Below are positions 1 through 7,660 of a stretch of DNA of 26,967 bases, piece by piece. Positions within the stretch are counted from its first letter, which is position 1. The number at the start of each line of letters is the position of its first letter. The position numbers and the translations under genes were made by a program. The notes under the pieces were generated by a model. The model saw only the letters and a list, made by a program, of their open reading frames with translations. It was not told where the DNA came from and made no database searches. The stretch comes from JAAEEP01 sp035529155 (GTDB lineage: Archaea; Thermoplasmatota; Thermoplasmata; Methanomassiliicoccales; JAAEEP01): NCBI GenBank assembly GCA_035529155.1, contig DATKXF010000058.1, positions 1-26,967 of the forward strand. Reading direction: 5' to 3'.

Positions 1-580
1 CTCCCGTCGGGATTCTTGGCTAGATTTTGCCGGTACGGACTGTTCTAGTCTTCATCGGAGGTATCACTGATCGCATCATTTGGGCATTCGTTGTACCCTT
101 CAAGATAGAGACGGGATATGGGGAGTACATTCCCTCCCGAATCGAGAATGGGAGGACGGATGGCAGCGACCCCAGAGCCAAGGAGGCTTTGGGTCGCGAG
201 ATCCAGAACTTGAACATGGCGTCGTTTGGAAATCGCTTTCAAAGGCATTTGGGTGGATATGATCTCAGGATGAATCTAAGGAAAAAGCGCTGATACTCAT
301 ATTGGTGAAACTGGCAACCGGATTCTTCTTGAGAAAGAGTATATTCCGATGAATTCGCACGATTTCAATAAACCGACTCAACAAATTCTTTATCGCCTCA
401 ATCTGAATACTTATAACCGTTTCTTAACCCCATTCTACCTTCCAACAATAGGATAAGCCAGTGTTTCTAGAAAGAATAATAAAAGTTAACAAGTTAAGAA
501 AAAGAAAAGGGTTTGGATGCCCTCGGTGCATTTTCTTTTTAATTGAATTTTAAATATTAATATCTGGATAAGAATGAGAG
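1..580. other. Leading region without a convincing gene
   Basis: No supported gene is seen. A frame on the plus strand (27-293, 88 codons) opens with TTG directly after an in-frame TAG at 21-23 and has no ribosome binding site. A minus-strand frame (20-217) covers the same bases. Neither resembles a family I know, and one may be the decayed end of a gene lying left of the window. From about 294 the sequence becomes AT-rich and non-coding, as expected for the space downstream of the leftward tRNA-Arg. Confidence 0.4.
494..510 (-). terminator. Oligo-T tract downstream of tRNA-Arg
   Basis: Read on the minus strand this is CCCTTTTCTTTTTCTTAAC, a pyrimidine/T-rich run about 70 bases past the tRNA-Arg 3' end. 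Archaeal RNA polymerase commonly stops at such T runs without needing a hairpin. The assignment is by composition and position only. Confidence 0.35.
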
Positions 581-655
581 CGGGCGTGAAGGGATTCGAA
601 CCCCTGATCCGCAGCTTAGGAGGCTGCTGCCTTATCCAGACTAGGCCACACGCCC
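581..655 (-). tRNA. tRNA-Arg (anticodon CCT)
   Basis: The reverse complement folds into a complete cloverleaf of 75 nt. The acceptor stem is GGGCGTG with CACGCCC, the D stem GCC/GGC, the anticodon stem GCAGC/GCTGC with loop CTCCTAA, and the T arm AGGGG-TTCGAAT-CCCTT with one G-U pair. The loop places CCT at 34-36, so it decodes AGG arginine. The discriminator base is G, the 3' CCA is not encoded, and there is no intron. A TATA-like stretch (minus-strand CCTTTAAAC, 680-688) lies about 27 bases upstream, just outside or overlapping the 3' end of the FKBP gene. Confidence 0.95.
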
Positions 656-690
656 TTATTTGATGAAAAGGGGGAAGTTGTTTAAAGGGT

Positions 691-1509
691 TTATTCGGAG
701 TCCTCCTTGGACTCTTCGGTCGTTTCTTCGGATTCGGCCTCGGGTTCTTTTTCCTCCGGAGGTATCTCCTCGGGCTCGAGTTCTTCCTCGGTCTTCTCCT
801 CCTCGGGGGCTTCCTCCTCGCTCTTGGGGTAGGCCTCAATGAACCTTACCTCGACATTTCCGAAAGCTTCCCTGAGATCAGCGACCACACGGTACTTTGC
901 CATCGTCCACTTCTGGTCGTACTTGCAGACATCTGGCATGGTGATGATGTAGACATCATCCTCGACTACAACTACAAAACCCTCGCTGGTACCGTAATCC
1001 ATCTCCAATATGCCCTTGGCCTTGTCCTCATTGGTCTCCAGCTTCTCGACCACCGTGAACTTGTACTTCAGAGTGCTACCAGCTAGAGGTCGGTTGAAGT
1101 CCACCCTAACCCTACCAGCGGTAACGGCCACGATGGTGCCTATCCGGTTCTTGATGTTGACCTCCATGCCGATCCTGGGATCGATATCCTGCCTGTAGAA
1201 CTCCCTGAGGGGGTGAAGCTCGACGAGCTTGGGATCCCTCTGGCCAGCGGCTTTCTCCGGTGGGATGATAACCTCTTGTTCCACGCCGACCTCGGCACCA
1301 TCAAGGGCTTCGTCCAGGCCTTCGAAGACCCTGCCGGCTCCAACCAAGATGGAAATGGGGGCGTAGTTGGCATTCTCGTTGAAGATGTCGTTCTCCCTGG
1401 CCTTCTCATCGCTGGTGGTATCGAACATCTCCTCGGTGTCCTCTATCCACGCATCGTAATCCAGGCGGATGACATCTCCCTTAGTGATCTTGACAGCCTC
1501 ATCAGACAT
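691..1509 (-). CDS. FKBP-type peptidyl-prolyl cis-trans isomerase, long archaeal (SlyD-like) form
   Basis: Cytosolic prolyl isomerase and chaperone of 272 residues. The FKBP fold is split by an insert-in-flap domain: residues 8-90 carry GDVIRLDYDAWIED and VGAGRVFEGLDEAL, about 91-145 form the insert, and the fold closes with FNRPLAGSTLKYKFTVVEKL (138-157), a typical archaeal FKBP/SlyD ending. A further domain of about 70 residues follows, then a Glu/Pro-rich acidic tail from about 230 to the end. This matches the roughly 26-kDa class of archaeal FKBP, with an unusually long tail. The ATG at 1509 is preferred to an in-frame GTG 9 bases upstream because AGGTGA sits 5 bases before it. A TATA-like element (minus-strand AAATATAATAG) lies about 60 bases upstream. 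There is no signal peptide. Confidence 0.9.
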   Translation of the reverse strand: MSDEAVKITKGDVIRLDYDAWIEDTEEMFDTTSDEKARENDIFNENANYAPISILVGAGRVFEGLDEALDGAEVGVEQEVIIPPEKAAGQRDPKLVELHPLREFYRQDIDPRIGMEVNIKNRIGTIVAVTAGRVRVDFNRPLAGSTLKYKFTVVEKLETNEDKAKGILEMDYGTSEGFVVVVEDDVYIITMPDVCKYDQKWTMAKYRVVADLREAFGNVEVRFIEAYPKSEEEAPEEEKTEEELEPEEIPPEEKEPEAESEETTEESKEDSE

Positions 1510-1594
1510 GAAATTCACCTAACCTGATCATTCTGGGGAACGATTTGGTGTCATTAATTGGTCCCTATTATATTTTTTGGTGGTTACCAATGAC

Positions 1595-2713
1595 CTACAC
1601 CTTGACTAGTCCCTCAACTGTTTCCTTGTCCAGGACCTTGACCAGCTCGACGAGCAGTCTCAGGTTGCTCTCGACATCTTTCATATCGATTATTCCTACA
1701 TGCGAGTGGATATGTCTGGTCGCGACACCCATCACCAGGCTGGGACATCCCACATTCGAGATATGTATGATGCCCGCATCGGTACCTCCGCCAGTGACCT
1801 GCGCGAGCTGGTAGGGGATCTTCTTCTGCTCGCAGATCTCGATCGCCAACTCCTTCAGCGGCTGGTTGGGTATCATGGATGCGTCGAAAACGGTGATCGC
1901 GACACCATCACCCATTTTGGCCGGCGCTTGATCGGGCCTTATGCCAGGAACATCCCCCGCTATATCGACATCGAGCACCAGAGCGACATCGGGCTTGACC
2001 ATGTTAGCGACCGTTCTAGCGCCCCTAAGGCCGACCTCCTCCTGGACAGTTGCAGCGCCGACAATCTTGTTGGGGTGCTTGATCTTCTTTTCTTTGAGCG
2101 TACGGATAAGCTCGGCAGCCAGGAACGCACCGATGCGGTCGTCGAAGGCTTTTCCGAAAGCTAGGGTCCGCTCATCCACCATCTTGCCGTCCTTGAACCT
2201 GGCCTTTTTACTCAGGTTGAATGAGGAATCGGGGACAGCAGCGTCACCGATGCGAGCGCCCATCTCCTTGGCCTCATCGGCATTCGCGGCCCCGATGTCA
2301 ATGAACATCTTGTCCAAGGTCACTACCTTGTCCCTTTCCTCCTTCTCCATGACATGAGGCGGCTTGGCCGCAATGATTCCCTGGACCTTTCCCTTGTTGG
2401 TGAGAACCCATACCTTCTGTCCCAGAAGGGCTTGATTGAACCATCCACCCAGGCCGTAGAAGTTTAGGAATCCGGTGTCGTTGATGCCTGTGACAATGAA
2501 TCCGATCTCATCGATGTGACCGGGTACCAGTATTACGGGGGCTTCGTTCTCCCCATTCTTCTCGAACACGAGAGAACCGATCTTGTCGTTGTAGACGGAG
2601 TCCGCCCATCTGTCCACGTACCCCTTCATGAGGGTGGTGGCCTCCCGCTCGAATCCAGAGGGGCCATGGGCATTGCACAGGTCCTCCAGGAACTTCAGTG
2701 AGTCCTTCTTCAT
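1595..2713 (-). CDS. M42 family metallo-aminopeptidase (TET/FrvX-type)
   Basis: Dinuclear-metal aminopeptidase of 372 residues. Members form large tetrahedral assemblies that trim peptides in the cytosol. The metal-site motifs appear in the family order: VPGHIDEIGFI (H66, D68), KAFDDRIGA (D191), TVQEEVGLRGA (E225/E226), LVLDVDIAGD (about D248-D250) and ATRHIHSHVG (H336 region). The N-terminal LCNAHGPSGFE and GGTDAGIIH at 308-316 are also family hallmarks. The ATG at 2713 is chosen over an upstream in-frame GTG because AGGAG lies 8 bases before it. A TATA-like GTTTAACTTT sits about 50 bases upstream. The substrate (glutamyl, leucyl or lysyl) cannot be read from sequence alone, and names such as endoglucanase M seen for this family should not be taken literally. 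Confidence 0.92.
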   Translation of the reverse strand: MKKDSLKFLEDLCNAHGPSGFEREATTLMKGYVDRWADSVYNDKIGSLVFEKNGENEAPVILVPGHIDEIGFIVTGINDTGFLNFYGLGGWFNQALLGQKVWVLTNKGKVQGIIAAKPPHVMEKEERDKVVTLDKMFIDIGAANADEAKEMGARIGDAAVPDSSFNLSKKARFKDGKMVDERTLAFGKAFDDRIGAFLAAELIRTLKEKKIKHPNKIVGAATVQEEVGLRGARTVANMVKPDVALVLDVDIAGDVPGIRPDQAPAKMGDGVAITVFDASMIPNQPLKELAIEICEQKKIPYQLAQVTGGGTDAGIIHISNVGCPSLVMGVATRHIHSHVGIIDMKDVESNLRLLVELVKVLDKETVEGLVKV

Positions 2714-2791
2714 TTCGAACACTCCTAGCGATTGTACGCAGATACCTCTATTTAGGATGCAAAGTTAAACATATCGGCCTGTAACAGTAAA

Positions 2792-3002
2792 ATGGAGGAG
2801 GTGCGCCCATCGATCCGGACACCGTAGCCGATGTCAGCACCGCAATCGGAAGAAGGGCGTTCACATTCCCGGCTGCCCGTTCCAGAGCTTCGAGATAAGG
2901 GGGCTGTTCTACGAGATAATAGGCAAGGAGACGGAGTACGGGAGAGAGGATGCGCTCAGGGAGGCTGAGGAGGCTTGCGGAGATGAGCCCGAGGACGATT
3001 GA
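2792..3002 (+). pseudogene. Possible frameshifted small gene (unknown)
   Basis: No intact ORF exists here, yet three frames look coding in succession. An ATG at 2792 follows TAAA and runs into a stop. The next frame gives IDPDTVADVSTAIGRRAF from about 2809. The third frame gives GCPFQSFEIRGLFYEIIGK from about 2871, followed by an acidic end (EEACGDEPEDD) and TGA at 3000-3002. The last frame has no start codon of its own. Two one-base shifts in the same direction would join them into a protein of about 70 residues. This could be a decayed gene, an assembly error pair, or chance. I do not recognise the family. Confidence 0.3.
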
Positions 3003-3058
3003 TCCTCAAGAACATGGGAAAAAAGAATAAATGCTAGTTGCCAGATACACGGGCCAAA

Positions 3059-3132
3059 GCCACCATAGCTTAGCCCGGTTGAGCGGCTGACTTGTAATCA
3101 GCAGGTCGGGAGTTCGAATCTCCCTGGTGGCT
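3059..3132 (+). tRNA. tRNA-Thr (anticodon TGT)
   Basis: A 74-nt cloverleaf. The acceptor stem is GCCACCA/TGGTGGC, the anticodon arm GCTGA-CTTGTAA-TCAGC, and the T arm GGGAG-TTCGAAT-CTCCC. TGT at the anticodon reads ACA threonine. The discriminator is T and CCA is not encoded. An A/T-rich TATA-like stretch (AAAAGAATAAATG, about 3020-3032) lies some 30 bases upstream. The gene ends only 8 bases from the stop of the convergent cupin gene. Confidence 0.95.
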
Positions 3133-3140
3133 CTTTCTCC

Positions 3141-3494
3141 CTACTCTTCGAGCCAAACGGTATCGTCATGCTCGAAGTTGATCTTCAGCACGATGATGGA
3201 GAAGTCCTCCTGGACTTCCGGGGTCTCATGGACCTCACCTGGCTCGCAGACCAGTATATCCCCGGGATCCATGTCGTGCCTCATGCCTTCTATGCTGATC
3301 GCACCTTTCTGTAGGAAGTAGAATGCCTCCGTTTGCACCTCATGATGGTGAGGGGGTACGCTCTCCCCTTTCCTGAAGCGGACCTGCTGAAGAATTGTTC
3401 TAGGCGGTGAAACCGAATCATCTGTAAGGAGAACTTTCTTCTCGTACCCAGATCCAGGAGACCAATCGATCTCCTTGGAGCGTATCTCCCTCAT
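3141..3494 (-). CDS. Small cupin-domain protein
   Basis: A single-domain cupin of 117 residues. Metal-binding cupin motif 1 is visible as PPHHHEVQTEAFYFLQKG (residues 47-64; H49-H51, E56), and motif 2 as DPGDILVCEPGEVHE (76-90) with H89. Together these supply the usual His/His/Glu/His metal site in a beta barrel. The ATG at 3494 lies 4 bases after the TGA of the aminotransferase upstream, so the two are probably one transcript with coupled translation. Cupins this small can be sugar or amino-acid-derivative isomerases, dioxygenases or binding proteins. The pairing hints at a role on the aminotransferase's substrate or product, but the sequence does not name it. Confidence 0.85.
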   Translation of the reverse strand: MREIRSKEIDWSPGSGYEKKVLLTDDSVSPPRTILQQVRFRKGESVPPHHHEVQTEAFYFLQKGAISIEGMRHDMDPGDILVCEPGEVHETPEVQEDFSIIVLKINFEHDDTVWLEE

Positions 3495-3498
3495 CGCA

Positions 3499-4833
3499 TC
3501 ACTGCTCTTTCACCGCGTCCCTTATGGCTTTATCAAGTATTTCCACGGCCGTGTCCAGATATTCGTCCTCGATGTTGAGCGGTGGAATGTATCTTATTCC
3601 AGAGCGACCGCATGGTAGGAGGATGAGTCCTCTTTGGTAACTCAGTTCAACCACTCTGTCGCGGATGTCCACAGCATACTCCTTGGTGTTCCGGTCCTTG
3701 ACGAACTCGGTGGTGAGCATTAATCCAAGTCCACGCACGTCGCCGATACACTCGTGCTTCTCCATGAGCTCCATCAGCATCTTCTTCAGTCGCTCCCCTT
3801 TTCGCTGGGCTTCATAGACCAGATCCTCCTCCTCGATAACATCGAACGTCGCCAATGCAGCCCTACATGCAAGGAGATTCCCACCGTAGGTGTTGGAATG
3901 CGCACCTTGCACCTGGAAGTCATAAAGCTTGTTGTAGACCGTAGCGGCTATAGGCGCACCGGACCCAAGCGCCTTGGCGGTGCAGAGGATATCCGGAATC
4001 ACGCCATGATGGTCAATGGCCCACATCCTTCCGGTTCGACCCATACCGGCCTGGACTTCGTCGTCCACATAAAGAATGCCGTGTTTCTCGGCGGTTCGCT
4101 TGATGATCCTTATGAACTCTGATGGAGGCACGATATACCCTCCCTCCCCTTGCAGCGGTTCACAGAAGATCGCCGCAACCTCTTCAGGAGGAAGGAATGT
4201 CTCGAAGTACAACTCATCCAGTATCTTGGCGCACCATACTCCGCAGGAGGGGTATTCCAGATGGTAGGGGCAGCGGTAGCAGTTGGCGTAGGGGATGTGA
4301 GTTACCCCAGGCACTAGGGGGAAGAAATCCCTCTTCTGGACAGGTTTGCTGGCAGTCAGGGAAAGGGCGCCGAATGTCCTTCCATGGAAGCCTCCGATGA
4401 ATGAGATGAATTGCTTTCTACCGGTTGACCACCGGGCGACCTTCATGGCCGCCTCGACGCACTCCGCCCCTGAATTGCTGAGGAATACCTTCTTCTCGAA
4501 ATCACCCGGTGTTATCTCGCATAGCTTCCTCGCCAGGTCCACTTGAGTTCTATAATAGAAATCAGTGCCCGCGAAATGGATCAGCTTTCCCGCCTGGTCG
4601 CGGATCGCCTCCACTACCTTGGGATGACAGTGCCCGGTATTGAGCACCGCTATCCCTGACGCGAAATCGAGGTACGTGTTTCCGTCCACGTCCTTGACGA
4701 TTGAGCCCGTGGCCTCGTCTGCCACAATGGGCGATGTCTTGGTAGATGTGGATATGAATGCGTAATCCAGGGCAATGACTTCCCTGGCCTTAGGACCGGG
4801 GGGCGTCTCCTTGATATCTGGAACATTGCTCAA
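3499..4833 (-). CDS. Class III PLP-dependent aminotransferase (GABA/ornithine aminotransferase or amino-acid racemase-like)
   Basis: A fold-type I PLP enzyme of 444 residues. The family signatures are FASGIAVLNTGHCHPKV (57-73), SNSGAE for phosphate binding (119-124), GFHGRT (148-153), YVDDEVQAGMGRTGRMWA (255-272; D258 contacts the pyridine nitrogen) and DILCTAKALGSGAP with Schiff-base K287. It is about 50 residues longer than ArgD in this window. It also carries a Cys-containing insert (CYRCPYHLEYPSCGVWC, 185-201) of the kind seen in archaeal omega-aminotransferases and racemases that act on amino acids. Start is TTG at 4833, with GAGGGAT upstream on the minus strand. It sits first in an operon with the cupin. 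Ornithine, lysine or 4-aminobutyrate transamination and amino-acid racemisation are all possible. Confidence 0.87.
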   Translation of the reverse strand: MSNVPDIKETPPGPKAREVIALDYAFISTSTKTSPIVADEATGSIVKDVDGNTYLDFASGIAVLNTGHCHPKVVEAIRDQAGKLIHFAGTDFYYRTQVDLARKLCEITPGDFEKKVFLSNSGAECVEAAMKVARWSTGRKQFISFIGGFHGRTFGALSLTASKPVQKRDFFPLVPGVTHIPYANCYRCPYHLEYPSCGVWCAKILDELYFETFLPPEEVAAIFCEPLQGEGGYIVPPSEFIRIIKRTAEKHGILYVDDEVQAGMGRTGRMWAIDHHGVIPDILCTAKALGSGAPIAATVYNKLYDFQVQGAHSNTYGGNLLACRAALATFDVIEEEDLVYEAQRKGERLKKMLMELMEKHECIGDVRGLGLMLTTEFVKDRNTKEYAVDIRDRVVELSYQRGLILLPCGRSGIRYIPPLNIEDEYLDTAVEILDKAIRDAVKEQ

Positions 4834-5240
4834 AGTTATCCCTCTTTTTTCCTAGATTAGAAGATTGAGACGAGCGTATATGATGATTGTGCAGGGTGGA
4901 TTGATATCCGGTGTCACGATGATGTGATGCTCACTGTGTCAAATTATCTGGTCCGGAAAGCGAATATTGCATTTTTCCCTAGAGTCCCTTCTCCCTCAAG
5001 TCCTACCCCATCTATAGTGTTGAGACCTTTTTTATAAAATATTTGATTTTTAATTGATTGCTTCCAGAAGAATCGAATGCCCCAATAATGGTATTAGAGA
5101 TGCCCGATTACCCTTCTTGAATCACATGCAAGGAATATGATTCAGAAAAGTTAAATTTGTTTAAGACTGCAAAATTGTATCATTATGCCAAACACAAATA
5201 TATTGACACCCCAACACTTATATCAGAGAATATACTAAAG
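4834..5240. other. AT-rich intergenic region between divergent genes
   Basis: No gene is seen. The stretch separates the leftward aminotransferase from a rightward small gene and must hold both promoters. Near 5020-5058 it is strongly AT-rich (TTTTTTTATAAAATATTTG), a candidate TATA region on either strand. An inverted repeat GAATCA...TGATTC with a 13-base loop lies at 5119-5143 and could be a regulator site. AAATATATT at 5196-5204 is a plausible TATA box for the gene starting at 5241. Confidence 0.45.
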
Positions 5241-5594
5241 ATGGCCGGAGTTATCAATTTGCGTAAGAGCAATAAAGGCAATGTTATAGGGCAAGGTGGG
5301 CCTCAAAGAAAGAAGAGGGGACCTAAGGTGGATAACCGACAGCCCAAGGCCCCAATGTTGAACATGAGGAGGCTCGGAGATTTTAGATATGATGTAAGAG
5401 AGGTTGTGGCCAGATCCCAGATGGAGGAGACCTCGGGACCGTCCTTCATCGCCCAGGTAATTGCCAAGGCATCCAGGATCTCGATAAGGGATGCCAAGAA
5501 TTATGTTAGGGACTTCGAGCAGAGAGGAGATTGCAGCAGGAATGTCTCTGAGGACATCTGCAGACTTCTCGACCGCTACACGAAGTACCGTTGA
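5241..5594 (+). CDS. Unknown small basic protein
   Basis: I do not recognise this 117-residue protein. The first 50 residues are basic and low in hydrophobics (RKSNKGNVIG, PQRKKRGPKVDNRQPK), like a disordered nucleic-acid-binding tail. The rest looks helical (DFRYDVREVVARSQ, SFIAQVIAKASRISIRDAK, DICRLLDRYTKYR) and could hold a helix-turn-helix-like fold, but no family motif is clear. The ATG at 5241 is preferred to one at 5157 because the added 28 residues are encoded by AT-rich, intergenic-looking DNA and a TATA-like element lies at 5196-5204, inside that stretch. There is no clear Shine-Dalgarno site, which fits a short-leader transcript. It converges on the ACT-domain gene, 34 bases apart. 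Confidence 0.6.
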   Translation: MAGVINLRKSNKGNVIGQGGPQRKKRGPKVDNRQPKAPMLNMRRLGDFRYDVREVVARSQMEETSGPSFIAQVIAKASRISIRDAKNYVRDFEQRGDCSRNVSEDICRLLDRYTKYR

Positions 5595-5628
5595 TAACCA
5601 TTCTCACCAGCACAATGATCCTGGCCAT

Positions 5629-6309
5629 TCAGTAAGTGTGTATTTTCTCAGCGCTCTCAATAAGCTTTGAGAGAACGGAGTAGGCTTGGATCATGTCCTC
5701 TTCGTCGACTATGAAAATTGTATCAGTGAAGCAGCTAACAGACTCGACCACGTTGATACCACCATCAGCAAGATTGCTTGCTAGGTAGGCGAAAACCCCA
5801 CTGGTGTCCACGATGGACTCAGGGGACTTGACCGCGATCTCGACGAGGTCCTCCCTCGTCTTGAGAACATTTGAATGCCCCACCGCATTCGCCACTTCAT
5901 CCCTCAGCTTCTCGTCAGCGATGATAGTGATGGCATGAGCGCTCTGGATCACCTGCATGGTGCTTTTCTCGTTAAGGAGCTTCCTGAACATGGCCTCCAG
6001 GCGGTTGAGGACGCTCCAATCGTTCTTTGCCGTCACGATGCATATCTTGGTCTTCATCTCCAGACGGCTGGTTCCCAGTATCTTCAGGATCTGGCTCTCG
6101 TGGTCCTGCTTGCCCAGCTTCACAGAGTATCGGCGGCAGGCTATCATTACAGCCTCTTCGTTCTTCAAACCCATTTCCTTCAGGATCTGCCTGGCAAGGG
6201 ATGAATAGTTGATGAGGTCCTTTGAGATGCAGTCCTTGATCGATGGGTGAGTATCGATGTACGCGCGGGTCTTCTCCGCGATGCTCTCCTTCTGGGATAC
6301 CTTCTTCAT
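5629..6309 (-). CDS. ACT-domain protein (probable amino-acid-responsive regulator)
   Basis: A 226-residue protein with no catalytic domain visible. Residues 1-75 form a helical, winged-helix-like module (SIAEKTRAYIDTHPSI, NYSSLARQILKEMGLKNEEA). Two ACT-like repeats follow, at about 88-145 (KTKICIVTAKNDWSVLNRLE) and 155-220 (EIAVKSPESIVDTSGVFAYLA, GGINVVESVSC). ACT domains usually bind amino acids as allosteric signals, so a regulator is likely. It lies next to the argCJBD operon in the same orientation but has its own promoter-like DNA (minus-strand TTTAATAC about 30 bases before the ATG), consistent with leaderless expression. A link to arginine or to the neighbouring aminotransferase is inference from position only. 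Confidence 0.75.
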   Translation of the reverse strand: MKKVSQKESIAEKTRAYIDTHPSIKDCISKDLINYSSLARQILKEMGLKNEEAVMIACRRYSVKLGKQDHESQILKILGTSRLEMKTKICIVTAKNDWSVLNRLEAMFRKLLNEKSTMQVIQSAHAITIIADEKLRDEVANAVGHSNVLKTREDLVEIAVKSPESIVDTSGVFAYLASNLADGGINVVESVSCFTDTIFIVDEEDMIQAYSVLSKLIESAEKIHTY

Positions 6310-6462
6310 TGTGCGATGATAAATAATATGAGTATTAAAGAATTTTCAATCAGGTTGAATACCAAATTATCCTTTTCTTCAGCATGCTGGAATGCTAGAT
6401 CTATCTGATATCGAGGCTTCCTTTTAGATCAAGAAGGTCAGCTGCAGGCTCAAAGTGAGAGT

Positions 6463-7644
6463 TCACTCCTTTTCCAGGAATTTCTGGAACACCCTGTCGA
6501 ATATCCCAGTAGACCGTTCCTCTATCACCAGCGGGGGAACGAGCCTCACCACGCTTCCTCCGCAGACGTTGACAAGTACCTTGTTCTCGAAAGCGTAACG
6601 ATAGAACTGCTTCGCCTCTGCCCCCATGTCGATGCCGATCATCAGGCCCTTTCCTCTTACATCGGTCACTATCTCGCCCCCCTTCACCATGGAAGACAGG
6701 CGCTTCATCCACCCCTCTCCCAGCTTCTTTGAGCGGTCGACAAGCTTCTCCTTGATGATGGTCGATATGACAGCGTTCGCGACCGCGCATCCTAGGGGAT
6801 TTCCACCGAAGGTAGTACCATGCGATCCAGGGGAGAAGGTCTTCGAGATCTCCTTGGAGGTGACAACGGCGCCTATTGGGAATCCTCCGCCCATCGCCTT
6901 TGCCAAGGTGACCATATCGGGAACCACACCAAAATGCTCGAACCCGAACATCTTGCCGGTGCGGCCGAATCCAGTCTGGACCTCGTCCATTATCATAAGA
7001 GCGCCGAAATCATCGCACAGATCCCTGGCGAGCTTCATGAATTGCTGGTCAGATATGATTATCCCGCCCTCTCCCTGCACCGACTCGAGGATCAGTACAG
7101 CAGTGTCGTTGGAGAACATCTCCTTCAGCTGCTCCTCTGAACCATAGTCAAAGAAATCGAACGCCTTGGTGAGCAGGGGCTCAAAGCCCTCATGGTACTT
7201 CACTTGACCCGTGGCCGACAGGGCACCTGCGGTCCTTCCGTGGAACGAGTTCTTGGCTGCAAGCGCCTTCGTGCGCCCTGTGCGCTTGAATGCGAGCTTT
7301 AGCGCCGCCTCGTTGGCCTCCGCTCCGCTGTTCACAAAGAGGGATGTGTTCAGACCATCGGGCATGACCGAGGCGATGGTCTCAGCCAAGATGGCCTGCT
7401 CCTTGATGTAGTACAGGTTCGAAACATGGGAAAGACGCTTGGACTGGTCACAGACCGCCTCGATTATTTTGGGGTGAGCATGTCCCAAAGCGCATACGGC
7501 TATGCCTGCCACCAGGTCCAGGTACAGGTTGCCATCCAGATCGTAGAGGAACTCCCCCACACCGTGGTCGAAGCATATCTTCTCCTTACCGTAGTTCTGG
7601 AACAGGTAAGCCTGGTCGAGCTTCACTACATCATCAAAATTCAT
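6463..7644 (-). CDS. argD: Acetylornithine aminotransferase
   Basis: Transfers the amino group from glutamate to N-acetylglutamate semialdehyde, giving N-acetylornithine. At 393 residues it has the normal ArgD length. Motifs: LVAGIAVCALGHAHPKI (44-60), VNSGAEANEAALKLA (104-118), SFHGRTAGALSATGQ (133-147), ESVQGEGG (187-194), MDEVQTGFGRTG (219-230; D220) and LAKAMGGGFPIGA with PLP lysine K249. It is the last gene of argC-argJ-argB-argD. The ATG at 7644 lies 16 bases after the argB stop, with GGGGTATC just before it. The cluster context favours acetylornithine over lysine or GABA substrates, although archaeal ArgD can serve lysine synthesis too. Confidence 0.94.
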   Translation of the reverse strand: MNFDDVVKLDQAYLFQNYGKEKICFDHGVGEFLYDLDGNLYLDLVAGIAVCALGHAHPKIIEAVCDQSKRLSHVSNLYYIKEQAILAETIASVMPDGLNTSLFVNSGAEANEAALKLAFKRTGRTKALAAKNSFHGRTAGALSATGQVKYHEGFEPLLTKAFDFFDYGSEEQLKEMFSNDTAVLILESVQGEGGIIISDQQFMKLARDLCDDFGALMIMDEVQTGFGRTGKMFGFEHFGVVPDMVTLAKAMGGGFPIGAVVTSKEISKTFSPGSHGTTFGGNPLGCAVANAVISTIIKEKLVDRSKKLGEGWMKRLSSMVKGGEIVTDVRGKGLMIGIDMGAEAKQFYRYAFENKVLVNVCGGSVVRLVPPLVIEERSTGIFDRVFQKFLEKE

Positions 7645-7660
7645 TTTGATACCCCTGAGA

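Noticed and set aside
20..293. Overlapping ORFs on both strands at the left edge.
   Set aside because: No ribosome binding site, non-ATG or unsupported starts, and no recognisable family; at most a decayed fragment.
581..655. tRNA-Arg near the arginine locus as a functional link.
   Set aside because: About 6 kb and several unrelated genes separate them; tRNA position is most likely coincidental.
1545..2701. Plus-strand ORFs up to 154 codons across the M42 peptidase.
   Set aside because: They are antisense shadows of a gene with complete metal-site motifs.
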